64,000 bases of DNA from Gnetum montanum (Eukaryota > Streptophyta > Gnetopsida > Gnetales > Gnetaceae): NCBI GenBank assembly GCA_015680685.1, contig MNCI01014495.1, positions 1,059,802 to 1,123,801 on the forward strand, in the 5' to 3' direction. Position 1 is the stretch's first letter. Each line of letters opens with the position of its first letter. Positions 11,407 to 24,543 of the stretch are shown here, one piece after another. Both the position numbers and the translations under genes were made by a program. A model generated the notes under the pieces. That model had not been told where the DNA came from, did not search any database, and worked only from the letters and a program-made list of their open reading frames with translations.

Positions 11407-12228
11407 TGATGAGTGGCAAGGTACCCCTACACTCAACCATATGAATACGAGTGTCTCATGTGTGATCCAGTCGAACTCTAAGGACTAAGTGCTTACGCAC
11501 CCTAATGGAACACTTAAGGTTAATCAATCGTTGTCTTCCCAAACTTACTTATATTGTCACGGTTGTATGGTTAAGTAAGCTTGAGGTATATGATTTTTAT
11601 ATCTTTTATCTTTTTAATGTCTTATGCTAAAAGGGAAAGGTGAAGAGAACTAAGTGACTAACTTTCATTAACTATTCACTAAGTTCTAATTGTCCTAGCA
11701 CCAGTATCTGTTCCCACTTGTCGTTCACACCCTGAACCAGTGCAACGCTACTACGATTACCAAATGCTACTCATTACTAGGTTACTAAGCATTACACATG
11801 TGCTCGAAGCGATCGTACTGAGTGCACTTAACTAGGAGAGTCAAGGGTTGAAAGAGATTAATTATCTAGGAAAGCATTTAAACATTTAACAATAATTAAT
11901 TCCTATTTAGCTTAGTCCACATGTTGCAAGGTTTATCAGAAAGTTCGTCTTTATTGTCGTACACAAATGTGTGCTCAGGTACAATTTGCTCAAATAAAGT
12001 TCCGTTCACTTTAAGACTCCTACTGCGGGCACATGGAAATTATTCTAACTCTGGAATGGTAAAACTACAAGAGTTTGGCTAAGGGTCTAAATCTAAGTGT
12101 CTAAAACAGGGAAAGCTGCCTCTTATTTATAGACATTGCAATGGGCCGCGATATTGTGTGCGCGATATCGCGGGGATGGATGTGATATCGTGTCTGAGAT
12201 ATCGTGTACGCGATATCATGGCTCATCA
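11407..12228 (-). repeat. E2 left LTR
   Basis: TGATGAGTGG to CTCATCA. It pairs with 17,724-18,534. The U3 part (12,155-12,220) carries degenerate copies of the GATATCGCG/CGCGATATC palindrome. Confidence 0.88.
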
Positions 12229-12230
12229 TA

Positions 12231-14140
12231 CCCCCATGACTAAATAAAAACTCATCCTCGAGTTCCTTGCAAAATATTGGGAAGGTATGGGATTATTGAC
12301 TTGAATGATACTAATGGTGAATGGGGTGACATGTGAATGGATCATCATTACAATACATGACAAAATTAGTGTTCATGATAACAAGAGTGAACACTATACA
12401 CATTTGACATCTAGCCTTATTTGATAGTTGAGAGAGAAGAGAGAAGAGAGAGAGAGAAAAGAAGAAGTTTGTTGTTGCTGATGCCAAGATTGTGCTTTTC
12501 GTTGTCGATCCATAAACGTGCCATCAATACTGTTCCTTGCATAACTGCTCCAGCACCAGTCCATTCCAAGTGTTCCCTCTAGATCCAATCCATTGGTGTA
12601 TGATTACCATCTGCACACACAACATAGTCTTAAATTAGCAAGGCTAAATGAATTACAATGCAGTTGATACCTTGCCTCAGTGTACAGTCCATTGGTTGAG
12701 TTGTGATATGGATGATGCAAATTTTGGAGATATAACACTAGTGACTACCCAAGGTGTAGGGATTTAGAGAAAATCAAAAAAAATTGGACCAGGACCCCCA
12801 TGACTAAGAGCAAACCTCTAGTAGCGAGAGAATGGAAAAAATAAGGAATAAGAAAGATGGAGAAAAAGAAACAACGACAACACCGATAAAATGGATGTCA
12901 AAGATGGAAATGAACAAAATAAATGTTGATTGCAAAAATGTTTAAGGGAAATAAATTAACTAATGCACTAAATAGAAATGCCAGTGGGTCCTCCCCAAAG
13001 CAGGCTCATACCCTTTATGCCCTAACAATCACGCATTCAAAGAGTCCGTAGGCTCTGGAAATGCCATTTGGAAACAAGAGTTAAAGTCTTAACCACAAGA
13101 ATTTACCAAAAAGAAAACAATGCATCAACCAAAATATAGACCATTGATACAACCTGCAATGAGGTGGAAAATGGAGAAAGAATGATGGAAAGAAGAGAAT
13201 GGAATGGAGTCTCAAGAACAAGGTGGTGTACAGCTCCTTGTGTATTAATGGTTAATGTGACTTAGTAGATCTCATTCTAAATCTAGCCTCAAAAAATCCA
13301 CATCCAGTGACTTCGCATTAATACATTTGGCCAATCCATCCACTTGGAGTAACAAGAATGCTTCTGCCAAAAAGACACCATCATTCCGACAAAATGAAAA
13401 AGGAGAAAGTAGGAAGTGAAAAAGGGCCTTAGTTAGAGGGAACATGTTTGTTTAGTTCCATAACTAGTGCTTGTAGCCCAGATGATTATTTCTTCTAAGG
13501 GATGTGCTTTGAATTCTCACTTTAAACTTTTTGTGTTTTTTTTTTTTTTTTTTGCATGAGAACCACACCATGCAAAGACTTATTATTTTTATTAGCTTAG
13601 CTTCCTAATATTGGAGCAACGTTGGAATGGCAAGGAAAAATCAAGAAGAAAAACATCCAAGCACCCAAGAGAATGGCCAACACAAATGTATCAAATCCCC
13701 TTGAAGTTACACCCTTTTCAATCCTTGATTCCTTCCTTAATTTGAGAAATGCCCAGTCACCAATTCGTTGATAGTTCTTATTATTTAAGGGAAAGGGACT
13801 ATACAGTTCTAAGCCAAGAGAGACCATAGAAATTCATGGATGATGTGGACTTGTTGCCTATTATATCAAAAGAACCATACTTTAGTATCAACATTATAAC
13901 CTAAAGGTAAAAACCAACATTAGCAATTAATGGAATACAGTTCATACCATCTTTAGGAGCACTTATTAGGTGACAAACTTAACAAAATAAATAAACACAC
14001 ACATAAACGAAAAAGTATGAACGATGTTGCAAAACAAAAAACAAGAAAAATTAAAGAAATTTGTAAAACAAAAATGTGTAAAACAAAAACTTAAAAAGGA
14101 ACTGAGGGCCTCGATTGATCAACACAGGTGGCCATCTCCC
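12231..14140 (-). other. E2 non-coding internal region
   Basis: Collinear with 929-2,790 of E1 and without polymerase motifs. CCCCCATGACT occurs at 12,231-12,241 (LTR edge), 12,795-12,805 and 14,138-14,148. A run of T at about 13,531-13,552 is longer than in E1. No frame is conserved among the three copies. Confidence 0.7.
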
Positions 14141-14544
14141 CCATGACTGAGTTGAAAGGAGGAGATTCAAAATAATGAGCGAGGTCATCCTTTCTTCGAT
14201 GTGTTATGTGCATTGACCATTCTAGATTCATGGTAAGGTTTGGTCTATGGCACACTGACTAGTGATCTTTTATCGAAGCTTTTGTTTGAAGTTTTTGAAA
14301 ATTTCCAGCTTCCCCCTATTGATGTTTTTAGGTTAAGGGTTGGAAGTTGGTGACGCTCTTACTCCAGTGCATCTATGCCTTCGACATGGGCGCAAGTCAT
14401 TCCCCCAATCAGTTCCATGCATGTTGGTGAGTTACTCTCTTGATCAACTATTAACCACTAGGTGTCTTCTTGTTGTGTGGTTGCTACATATAGGCATTTT
14501 TGTATGTTAATTTCTTGGGCACACCGGTTGCATGCATGTAATGT

Positions 14545-15015
14545 TGAACATTCTTGTACGCAATCACACCCTGTATCACTGTATGCAATGCATGGAACTT
14601 TCTTCTTCTCGATCTTTCCAAAAGTGTTTTCCTTAGATATTTACAGGGAAAGCTTGTGGATTCCTAGGCATGCGTTTATGGTACTTAGCCATGTCCTTCC
14701 CATTATTATTGGGAAGTTCCCTTCGTCATTGCTTACTTGTATCACTAGGAAATCAGCTGGGTTTGACCACCCACACACAGTGGTAACGATGTCCTCCACC
14801 AGTCCTAAGGCAACAGTGATGGACTAGTCAGCCAGCTCTAAGCGAATATTGCTCTTCTTCAGTGGAGGCAAGTTCTAGGCTTTATGCATCTCTTGTGATA
14901 TTAATTTGACTTCGGAACTTGAGTCCAGAAGAGCTTTACATGGTTCATTCCCAGTGACTTGGAGATAGATTAAAGAGCTTCCGGGGTCAGAGAATTTCCT
15001 GGGAAGGTGGCCCTC
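14545..15015 (-). pseudogene. E2 protease remnant
   Basis: Minus-strand KALLDSSSEVKLISQEM corresponds to the retropepsin active-site region with the catalytic triplet changed to DSS, as in E1. The downstream GNFPIIMGRTWLSTINA segment matches the C-terminal protease motif. A stop follows the first segment and another lies inside the second. The same DSS change in E1 and E2 suggests that the family had already lost a standard triplet, or that they share a recent source. Confidence 0.72.
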
Positions 15016-15654
15016 CTTAATCCATTCAGTGATGGCATGTGTTAACATAACTGTGTGCGTTGAGCTCTATTTTTGGTTTGAAGGAAGCTATGAAGCCTTA
15101 TTTGATGGAGAAGCGTTCAAAGGCTCAACCACTTATGGTTGTGAGGGCTTGGTTGGACTGTTAATTCTAAAGAAAAGTCTTCTCTTTGTGCGGTTGTTAG
15201 AACTAGTAGTGGGTTGAAGGTTTATAGCTCTCATAGCATTAGGTTGCTACGGTTGAGTGGGGAGTTCCCCTTGCATTGCTAGAGTAGGTGGTAATGGAGC
15301 TATCGGTGTGAGAGTCATAGATGGGTTTGGAGGATGGTATGTCTGTGGGTTGTCTCTCCTAGGAGAAGGAGTCCTATAATACTCCCAAGCTTGGTAGTGA
15401 CGTTGTGGTGTCACGTGACCAACAGAGTCACGTGGACAGATTGGCTGCTGCACATAATAGCCATATGGATCCGGTGGTAAGGTTATTGTTGCCTTGGTGG
15501 TGGCATCCCCCATAACTGTGGGTATTTCCACTTCTAGTGTTGCTCAATAGGTTGTGGCAAAGTTCCACTTGGGTAATACGTTAAAGGTTGGTGGAACTGC
15601 TTTGGGTTACCTTCGGGATAAGGTAACTGTTGGGGTGCTTGCCATTTGTTAAGT

Positions 15655-17577
15655 CGTGGGTTGAGTGCATACACCCCAGACTCTTGTAAGTGTGAGATTA
15701 CTGGGCAACATCCCTTAGGATGGTCGTATTGGCATATCTCACATCCACCATCATTGCAGAATCCACAACCTCTTTCGTAATGGCCATTTTACCCTTACCT
15801 TTGTTACATGCATGATCCATGTCCCTCTTTTTCTTTTTTTCATAGTCACTACCTCACTCCTTAGACTCCTCTACAATTTTAAGAACGGTTTCAAATATAC
15901 TATCTAGGGAGTCCCACATTTGGTCTACCTTTGCCAACACTTCTGTTGTTAATTTTTGGAGTAGCAAGATTTTCCTATTCACCATCTCTTTGAGTGGTAA
16001 CTCTTCCTCCTACTCACAGAATCTTACTCCTCTTTTTTCAGAGGGAAGGATCACGGTTGTACTCTTCTGCACTTTCTCTCTTACGTAGCTCTCCTTCTTC
16101 CTTGGCTACTTACTCTAGCAATCTATGAACTTGATTGGACCTAAGCTCTGATAATCTCCCTTGGGCATACGTTCCAAGGGTTCTCCTGGTTTCATGCCTA
16201 AGTCCATCTACAAGATGGCGTAGTTGATCCTGTTGTGTGTAACCATGGCCCGGGCAACGATGTAATAGTGCATAATAATGGCCCATGGAAACATCTAAGG
16301 GTTCGTGCTTTCCTTGCTTCCATCCTTGGATTTGCTTTCGTAGGTTGGACACCTGGGAGTATGTTTGATACTTATCATTAAACAGCTCTAGCATCATACT
16401 CCACCTTCGAATGGATTCCAATTCTAAGGACCGGTACCAGCTTTCCGCTTCTTTTATCAATGTCCTTGGGAACAACTTTAATTTTTGCCATTCATTCTCG
16501 ATGTTCTGCAAGGAACATGCATCGTGAAATTCTTATAAGTGGTTTTAAGGATTAGCGTTGTATCCCCCCTCAAATCATGGGATATTATTCATGTCCAACC
16601 TCTTGATCCTACTATCTTTTTGGTGCCTTGTGGAAATTCTTACGGCCTTCGTGATATCTAACATGCTTCGGGTTGCAAGTAGGGGTTCTTCGTGGTCATT
16701 TCATTCATAGCGTCTGTGATGTCTACGCGGTTCCCTACTCTCCCTTCTTCTATGTCGTGATTCTCTAGAATGCCCTCGTCCTCATTCTCGACTCTCTTAT
16801 CAAGATTTCCCACTCTGTTTACCTTTAGCCTCATGGTTAGGTTCCTTATGATTGTGTCCTGATACTGAAGGAGAGGGTGAATGTGATGATGAAGGTGAAG
16901 AAGAAGGAGAACCATCGCCATGACGATGTTTCCTACCTTCTCTTCGGTGATCTTGGCACCGATCATGATTACAATCAGACTGTCTACCCTTATCATGTGT
17001 TTGTGTTCCCTCGTTGAACACTTGGTGTTCGTGCGGATTAGAACCAAGGTTGTGAACCGTGGAGTGAAGGTTCTAATACACCACCTCCTGACCATTGTTA
17101 GGAGGGGGAACATCATTTGGTGGGGAACTTGTTGAAATGGGTTCACCATCTCCAGTTTCACTTAAAATGTGTGGGACATTATGGGGCCATTTACCCTTCA
17201 AAGATGTGTGATATTTCTCCTGTTGCAAGTCCCTTTGACGTTGTGCTTCTGTGGCATGGTAGTCCCTTGTGTCATGGTCGCATGCAACGTACTCTGCATA
17301 CAACTATGACATGCCTATTAGTGCGAGAGCACGAATGAGCATGTTGGGGACTGCTCAATCTAAAGGCAACACTATCTTACCCTCCAAGTTTCTCCAACGC
17401 AGTTGCTCATCTTGATGGAGAATAAAGGTAAAGTCAGGTACATATTCATCATGATGAATATATACCACACGAAACTATTGAGGGAACTGACAGATCTTGG
17501 TTACGTGTGTTGTGCCGCCGATTGTCTCTTGTGTTGGTCCTAGGCGGTGAAGTGCTTTTGTGCGAAGAAGAAGACAT
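15655..17577 (-). pseudogene. E2 gag remnant
   Basis: Starts with MSSSSHKSTSPPRT at 17,577. A tract rich in His, Arg, Ser and Pro lies around 16,850-17,000. The core Gag domain at 16,110-16,511 includes LELFNDKYQTYSQV, SMGHYYALLHRC and LRHLVDGLRHETRRTL. The end is a C-x2-C-x3-H-x4-C knuckle-like segment near 15,700-15,755. Several stops and at least one frame change break it. Alignment with E1 and E3 shows the same domain order and spacing. Confidence 0.78.
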
Positions 17578-17704
17578 TTTTTTCTTGTTCAGTGTGCTAA
17601 TTACCATTGTCTTATTTTCATTTTGATCAACCCTGAGGGTTCGTTCTAGCATCCCAACGATATGAATGATCTCTTATGTTCTACATAGCGCACAAACAAC
17701 TAAG

Positions 17705-17722
17705 TCCCTGGCAACGGCGCCA
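17705..17722 (-). other. E2 primer-binding site, tRNA-Asp type
   Basis: TCCCTGGCAACGGCGCCA on the plus strand differs from the 3' end of tRNA-Asp at one base. It is one base away from the LTR at 17,724. Confidence 0.87.
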
Positions 17723-17723
17723 A

Positions 17724-18534
17724 TGATGAGTGGCAAAGTACCCCTACACTCAACCATACAAATACGAGCATCTCATGCATGATCTAGTTGAACTCCAAGG
17801 ACTAAGTGCTTATGCGCCCTAATGGAACACTTAAGGTTAATCAATCGCTATCTTTCCAAACTTACTTGTATTGTCACAGTTGTATGGTTAAGTAAGCTTG
17901 AGGTATATTGTTTTTATATCTTTTATCTTTTTAATGTCTTATGCTAATAGGGGAAGGTGAAGAGAACTAAGTGACTAACTTTCATTAACTATTCACTACT
18001 AAGTTCTAATTGTCCTAGCACCAGTATTAATTCCCAATTTCCTTTCACACCTTGAACCAATGCAACACTACTCAGATTACCAAATGCTACTTGTTACTAG
18101 GTTACCAAGCATTACACACATGCTCGAAGCGGTCCTACTGAGTGCACTTAACTAGGAGAGTCAATGGTTGAGAGAGATTAATTATCTAGGAAAGAATTTA
18201 AACATATACAAATAATTAATTACTATTTAGCTTAGTCCACATGCTGCAAGGTTTATCGGAAAGTTCGTCTTTATTGCCGTACACAAATGTGTGCTCAGGT
18301 ACAATTTGCTCAGATAAAGATCTGTTCACTTTAAGACTCCAACTGCAGGCACATGGAAATTATTCTAACTTTGGAATGGTAAAACTGCAAGAGTTTGGCT
18401 AAGGGTCTAAATCTAAGTGTCTAAAACAAGGAAAGCTGCCTCTTATTTATAGACATTATGGCGGGCCGCGATATCACGTACGCTATATCGCGGGGGTGGA
18501 TGCGATATCTTGTACGCAATATCGTGGCTCATTA
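17724..18534 (-). repeat. E2 right LTR
   Basis: Pairs with 11,407-12,228. The U3 palindromes at 18,467-18,525 are partly decayed (CGATATCACGTACGCTATATCG). Confidence 0.88.
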
Positions 18535-18539
18535 GATAT

Positions 18540-18563
18540 TATGCTAGAATGTTTTATAATTAT
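18540..18563. other. 24-bp host spacer between E2 and E3
   Basis: All that separates the two elements. Its last five bases, ATTAT (18,559-18,563), are the left duplication of E3. The two insertions therefore hit sites about 30 bp apart in the same sequence. Confidence 0.8.
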
Positions 18564-19337
18564 TGATCAGTGGCAACTTATCCCTACACTCAATCATACG
18601 AATACGAGCGTTTCACGCGCAATCCGGTCGAACTCCAAGGACTAAGTGCTTACACGCCTTAATGGAACACTCAAGGTTAATTAATCGTTGTCTTCCCAAA
18701 CTTACTTGTATTGTCACAGTTGTATGGTTAAGTAAGCTTGAGGTGTATGATTTTTATAGCTTTTTGTCTTTTTATGTCTTCTGCTAATAAAGGGAAGGAG
18801 AGAGAACTAAGTGACTAACTTACATTAACTATTCATTAACTAAGTTCTAAATGTTCCTAACACCAATATCCGTTCTCACTTGCCGTACACATCTTGAACC
18901 AGTGCAACGCTACTGGGATTACCAAACGCTAATCATTACTGGGTTACCAAGTGCTACACGCATGCTTGAAGCGGTCGTACTGAGTGTATTTAACTAAGGG
19001 GGTTGAAGGTTGAGAAAGATATTAATTAACTAGAAAAGCATTTAAACAATCATCAATTACTATTTAGCTTAATCTGTATGCTGCAAGGTTTATCATAAAG
19101 TTCATCTTTATTGTCGTACACAAAATTGTGCTCAGGTACAAATTGCTCGAATAAAGATCCGTTCACTCTATGACTCCTACTGTTGACACATAGAAATAAT
19201 TCTAACTCTAGAATAACAAAACTGCAAGAATCTAGCTAAGGGTCTAAGTCTAACTATGTGGAAAAAAGGGCATCGCCTCTTATTTATAAAAGATGAGGCA
19301 GGACGCGATATCATGTATGCGATATCGCAGCTCATCA
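18564..19337 (-). repeat. E3 left LTR
   Basis: Starts TGATCAGTGG, with a base change from the family TGATGAGTGG, and ends CTCATCA. Pairs with 24,544-25,350. Confidence 0.87.
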
Positions 19338-19339
19338 TA

Positions 19340-21420
19340 CCCCCATGACTAAATGAAAACTCGTCCTCAAGTTCCTTACAAAATATTGGGAAGGTATGGG
19401 ATTATTGACTTGAATGACAACTAATGGTGAATGGAATCACGTGTGAACGGATCAATCATTACAATACATGATAATATTAGTGTTCATGACTACAAAAATG
19501 AACACTATACACAAATGACATTCAACCTTATTTGGTAGCTGAGAAAGAAGAGAGAGAGAGAAAAGAAGAAGACATGTTGTTGGCGATGCTAGGATTGCGC
19601 CTTCTATTGTTCATCTATAACCGTGCTCTCCTTCTTGTTCCTTGCACAATTGTTCCAACACCAATCCATCTCAAGTGTTTCCTTCAGGTCTAGTCCGTTG
19701 TTGTGTGATTGCCATTTGCACACACAACATAGTCACATATAAGCAAGGATAAGTAAATCACAATATAGTTGATACCTTGCTGCAGTGTAAGGTCCATTGG
19801 CTAAGTTGTGATATGGCTAATACGGATTCTAGAGATATAACATTGGTGACTACCCAAGGTGTAGGGGTTAAGAAAATTGAAAAAATTGGTCCAAGGCCCC
19901 CATGACTAAGAGCGATCCTCCGGTAGAATGGAAAAAGATAAGGAATAAGAAAGATGGAGAAAAAGAAACAATGGCAACGCCGATAAAATGGATGTCAGAG
20001 ATGAGAATGAACAAAACAAATGTTGATTATAGAAATGTTTAAGGGAAAGAAGTTAACTAATGCACCAAATATGAATGCTAGTGGGTCCTCCCCAAAGCAA
20101 GCTCATGCCTGTAATGCCTTGACAATCCCACATTCAAAGAGTCTGTAGGCTCTAGAAATGTCATTTGGAAGCAAGAGTTAAAGTCTTAACCACAAGAATT
20201 TACCAAAAAGAAAATAATGCATCAACAAAAATATAAACTACCTATACAACTGACAATGAGGTGGAAAGTGGAGAAAGAATGATGAGGAGAAGAGAAGAGA
20301 ATGGAATGGAGTCCCAAGAACAAGGTGGTGTACAATCCCTTATGTATGTATGGTTAATGTGACTGAGTAGATCCCATTCCAAATCGGGCCTCAAACAATC
20401 CACTTCCAGTGACTTCGCATTAATACACTCAACCAATCCATCCACTTGAAGTAACAAGAATGTTTTCGCTAAAGAGTCACCATCATTCTAGGAAAATAAG
20501 AAAGGGAAAAGTAGGAAGCGAGAGAGGGCCTTAGTTAAAGGGAACATGTTTGTTTAGTTCCATAACCAGTGCTTGTAGCCCAGATGATTATTTTGTCTAA
20601 GGGGTGTGCTTTGAATTCTCATTGTTTTTTTTTTTTTTTTTTTTTGCGTGAGAACCACACCATGCAAAGAATTATTTTTATTGGCTAAGCTTCCCAATAA
20701 TGGAGCAACGTCAGAATGGTAAGGAAAGCTCAATAAGAAAACATCCAAGCCCTCAAGAGAATAGCCAGCACAAATGCATCAAATCCCCTTGAAGTCACAC
20801 CCTTTTCAGTCCTTGAGTCCTTTCTTAGTTTGAGAAATGCCCAGTCACCAATTTGATAATAGTTTTATTATTAAAGAAAGGGACTGTACAGTTCCAAGCC
20901 AAGAGAGACCATAGAAATTCATGGATGCACGGATGACGTGGACTCATTGCATGTTATATCAAAAGAACCATACCTTAGTATCAACATTATAACTCAAAGG
21001 TAAAAACCAAACATTAGCAATCCATAGAATATAGTTCATACCACCATCAGGAGCACTTATTAGGTGACAAATCTAACAAAATCAAAACAACAAACAAAGA
21101 CAAAAGAAAAAACAAAAACAAAAACAAAAACAAACAAAAAAAATAGTCACACTAAGAAATGGAAAAGTATAAACGATGTTGCAAAACAAATAAAAAATAG
21201 AAAAAGTTGAAGAAATTTGTAAAACAAAAACTTAAAAAGGAACTAAGGGCTTAGTTAGTTCCATGCACATTAGTGAGTTTCTCTTTTGATTAGCTATCAG
21301 CCACTGGGTGTCTTCTTGTTGTGTGGCTACTGCATACAGGCACTTTTGTATATTAATGTCTTGTGCACATTGTATATTAATGTCTTGTGCACATTGGTTA
21401 CATGTAGGTAATGCTAAACT
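19340..21420 (-). other. E3 non-coding internal region
   Basis: Collinear with the pol-less region of E1 and E2. CCCCCATGACT occurs at 19,340-19,350 and 19,897-19,907. There is a T run at 20,628-20,645 and an A-rich AAAAC array at about 21,100-21,145. An 18-bp unit (ATTAATGTCTTGTGCACA) is tandemly doubled at about 21,352-21,391. No coding motif is seen. Confidence 0.7.
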
Positions 21421-21429
21421 TTGCACAAC

Positions 21430-21900
21430 CCATGATTTCTGCATGCAATTGCACCCTATATCATTGTATGCAATGCATGAAACCTTCTTCTTCTAGATCT
21501 TTCCAAAAGTGTTTTCCTTAGATATTTCTAGGGAAATATCATAAATTCCTAGGTGTACATCTATAGTACTTAGCCATGCCCTTCCCATTATTATTTGAAA
21601 GTCCCCTTTACCGTTATTCACTTGTATCACTAGGAAATCAGCTGGGTATGACCACCCACACATAGTGGTGATGATGTCCTCCACCAGTCCCAAGGGGACA
21701 GTGATGGACTAGTTGGCCAACTCTAGGCGAATATTGCTCTTCCTTAATGGAGGCAAGTTCTAGGCTTTGTACATTTCTTGTGACATTAAGTTGACTCTAG
21801 AACCTAAGTCCAGAAGAGCGTTGCATGGCTCATTCCCAACAATTTGGAGATAGATTAGGGGGCTTCCAAGATTAGAGAATTTCCTGGGAAGGTGGTCAAC
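21430..21900 (-). pseudogene. E3 protease remnant
   Basis: The minus strand reads MGLVEDIITTMCGWSYPADF then IIMGRAWLSTIDVHLG (21,493-21,693), the C-terminal half of the retropepsin-like domain. The active-site segment at about 21,780-21,840 is interrupted and altered. Same place relative to gag as in E1 and E2. Confidence 0.68.
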
Positions 21901-22421
21901 CTTAATCTAGTAAGTAACAGCATGTGTTAACATAACCATATGTGTTGAGCTTGGTGTTTAGTTTGAAGGGAGCTTTGAAGCCTTATTTGATGGGGAGCCG
22001 TTTAAAGGTTCAACCACTTGTGGTGTTGTAAGGGCTTGGTTGGATTTTTGGCTCTGAAGAAAGGTCTTTTCTTCATACATTTGTCAAAACCAACAGCGAG
22101 TTGAGGATTTATAGCCCTTATGGCATTGTGTTGCTGCGGTTGAGTAGGGAGTTCCCCTTGCATTGCTAGAGTGGGTGGTAATGGAGCTATTGGTGTGAGA
22201 GCTGCGGATGTATTTGAAGGATGGTATGGTTGTGGGTTATCTTCCCTAGGAGAAGGAATTTTATAATACTCATGAGCTTGGTAATGATGTTGTGGTGTAA
22301 TGTGACTAATAGAGTCATGTGGAGAGACTGGATGTTGCACGTAGTAGCCATATGGGTCAAGTTGCTGGTAGGGGCATTGTTGCCTTGGTGGTGTCATCCC
22401 CCATGACTGTGGGTATTGCCA

Positions 22422-24399
22422 CTATTGATATTGCTCAACAGGTTGTGGTGGAGTTCCACTTGGATAATATGTTGAAGGTTGGTGGAACTGCCTTGGGTTA
22501 CCTTGGGGATAAGGTAACCATTGGGGTGTTTGTCGTTTATTTAGCCATGGGTTGAGTGCATACACCCCAAACTCTTGTAGATGTGAGATCACTGGGCAAC
22601 ATCCCTTAGGATGGTCATATTGGCATATCTCGCATCCACCATCATGGTCTGTGTCTGAATCCACAACCTCTTCTGTGATGGTTATTTTACCCTTACCTTT
22701 GTTACGTGCATTGTCCACTTCTCTCTTTTCCTTTTTTTCATGGTCACTACCTTGCTCCCTAGACTTCTCTACAATTTTAAGACCAGTTTCAAACCTACTA
22801 TCTAGGGAGTCCCACATTTGGTCTATCTTTGCCGATACTTCTGTTGTTAACTTTTGGAGAGGCAAATTTTTCCTATTCACCATCTCTTCAAGTGATGACT
22901 CTTCTTCCTCCTCACAAAATCTCACTCCCCTTTTTCAGAGTGAAGGATCTCGGTTGTATTCTTCTGCACTTTCTCTCTTTCGTAGCTCACCTTCTTCTTT
23001 GGCTATTTGCTCTAGCAATCTATGAATTTGATGAGACCTAAGCTCCGATAATCTTCCTTGGGCATACGTTCCAAGGGTTCTTCTTGTTTCATGTCTAAGT
23101 CCATCCACAAGATGGCGTAGTTGATCCCACTGTGAATATCCATGGCCAGAGCAACGATGTAATAATGCGTAATAGCGGCCCATGGCAGCATCCAAGGGTT
23201 CATGATTTCCTTGCTTCCATCCTTGGATTTGCTTCCATAGGTTAGAGACTCAGGAGTACGTTTGGTACTTATCATTGAACAATTCTAACATTGTACTCCA
23301 CCTCCAAATGGATTCTGGTTCTAAGGACCGGTACCAGCTTTCAGCTTCTTTCACTAGTGTCAACAACTTCAGTTTTTGCCATTCATTTTCTATGTTTTGC
23401 AAGGCACATGCATCGTGGAATGCTTGTAAGTGATTTTGAGGATCAATGGTGTATCCCCCTTCAAATCGTGGGATGTTGTTCATGTCTAACCTCTTAATCC
23501 TACTATCCTTTTGGTGCCTTGTTGGAACTCTTACGGCCTCCGTTATATCTAGCATGCTTCTAGTTGTGAGTAGGGGCTCTTCGTGATCATCTCGTTCATA
23601 GCGTCTATAGTGTCTACGCGGTTCCCTACTCTCCCTTCTTCTATACCTTGATTCCTTAGAGTGCCCTTATCCTTGTTCTCGACTATCTTGTTGATGTTTT
23701 TCACTTTGTCTTCCTTTATCCTCACGATTGGTTTCCCTATGACTACGTTCGGACACTTTGTTTTTCACTTTTTTTATCCTCACGATTTATTTTTCACTTT
23801 GTTTTCCTTTATCAGAACATCTGCCCTTATCATGTGTTCATGTTCCCTTATTGAACACTTCGTGTTCGTGGGTTGTGAATCGTGAAGTGGAGGTTCTGAT
23901 ACACCACCTCTTGATCATCATTATGAGGAGGAACGTCGTTTGGTGGGGAACCTGTTGAAGCAGTTTCACCACCCTCGATTTCGTTCAAAATGTGCAAAGC
24001 GTTATGGGGCCATTTACCCTTCAAGGATTTATGGTATCTCTCCTGTTGCAAGTCCCTTTAACGTTGCGCTTCTGTGGGATGATAGTCCCCTATGTCATGA
24101 TCGCATGCAACATATTCCACGTATAAAAGCGGCATGCCTATTCATGTGAGAGCACGAAGGAGAATGTTGGGGATTGATCAGTCTGGGGGCAACACGATGT
24201 TACCCTCTAAGTCTCTCCAACGCAGTTGTTCATCTTGGTGAAGAATAAAGGTGAAATCGGGTACATACTCATTGTGATGAGTATATACCACATGGAACTA
24301 TTGAGGAACTGGCAGATTCTGGTTATGTGTATTATGCCGCCGACTGCCTCTTGTGTTAGTCCTAGGTGGTGAAGTGCTCTTATGTGAAGAAGAAGGCAT
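22422..24399 (-). pseudogene. E3 gag remnant, best preserved copy
   Basis: Starts at 24,399 with MPSSSHKSTSPPRT. Conserved blocks in order: a DFTFILHQDEQLRWRDLEG block (24,210-24,270), a Ser/Pro-rich spacer, and core Gag blocks at 22,935-23,555 (LELFNDKYQTYS, AAMGRYYALLHRC, LRHLVDGLRHETRRTL). A last frame of 167 codons (22,422-22,925) contains a coiled-coil-like segment and the knuckle CEICQYDHPKGCC (C-x2-C-x3-H-x4-C). Core and C-terminal frames are nearly continuous with few breaks, so this copy decayed least or inserted last. Confidence 0.8.
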
Positions 24400-24524
24400 C
24401 TTGTCTTGTTCGGTGTGCAATGTACCATTGTCTTATCCTTCTTTGATTAACCCTAAGGGTTCATTCTAATGTTCCAATGATATGGATGATTCCCTATGTT
24501 CTACGCAGCGCACAAACACCTAAG

Positions 24525-24542
24525 TCCCCAGCAACGATGCCA
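24525..24542 (-). other. E3 primer-binding site, tRNA-Asp type (decayed)
   Basis: TCCCCAGCAACGATGCCA keeps most of the tRNA-Asp 3' end and sits one base from the LTR. Confidence 0.78.
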
Positions 24543-24543
24543 A

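Larger units (their letters stand above)
11407..18534 (-). mobile_element. E2: gag-pro LTR retrotransposon, complete copy, no RT
   Basis: About 7.1 kb with the same layout as E1. LTRs are 11,407-12,228 and 17,724-18,534, with the tRNA-Asp primer-binding site at 17,705-17,722 and the purine tract next to the left LTR. It is flanked by a perfect 5-bp duplication, GATAT (11,402-11,406 and 18,535-18,539). The last LTR bases read CATTA instead of CATCA, a point change. The internal region is again gag, protease remnant and about 1.9 kb without pol. Confidence 0.9.
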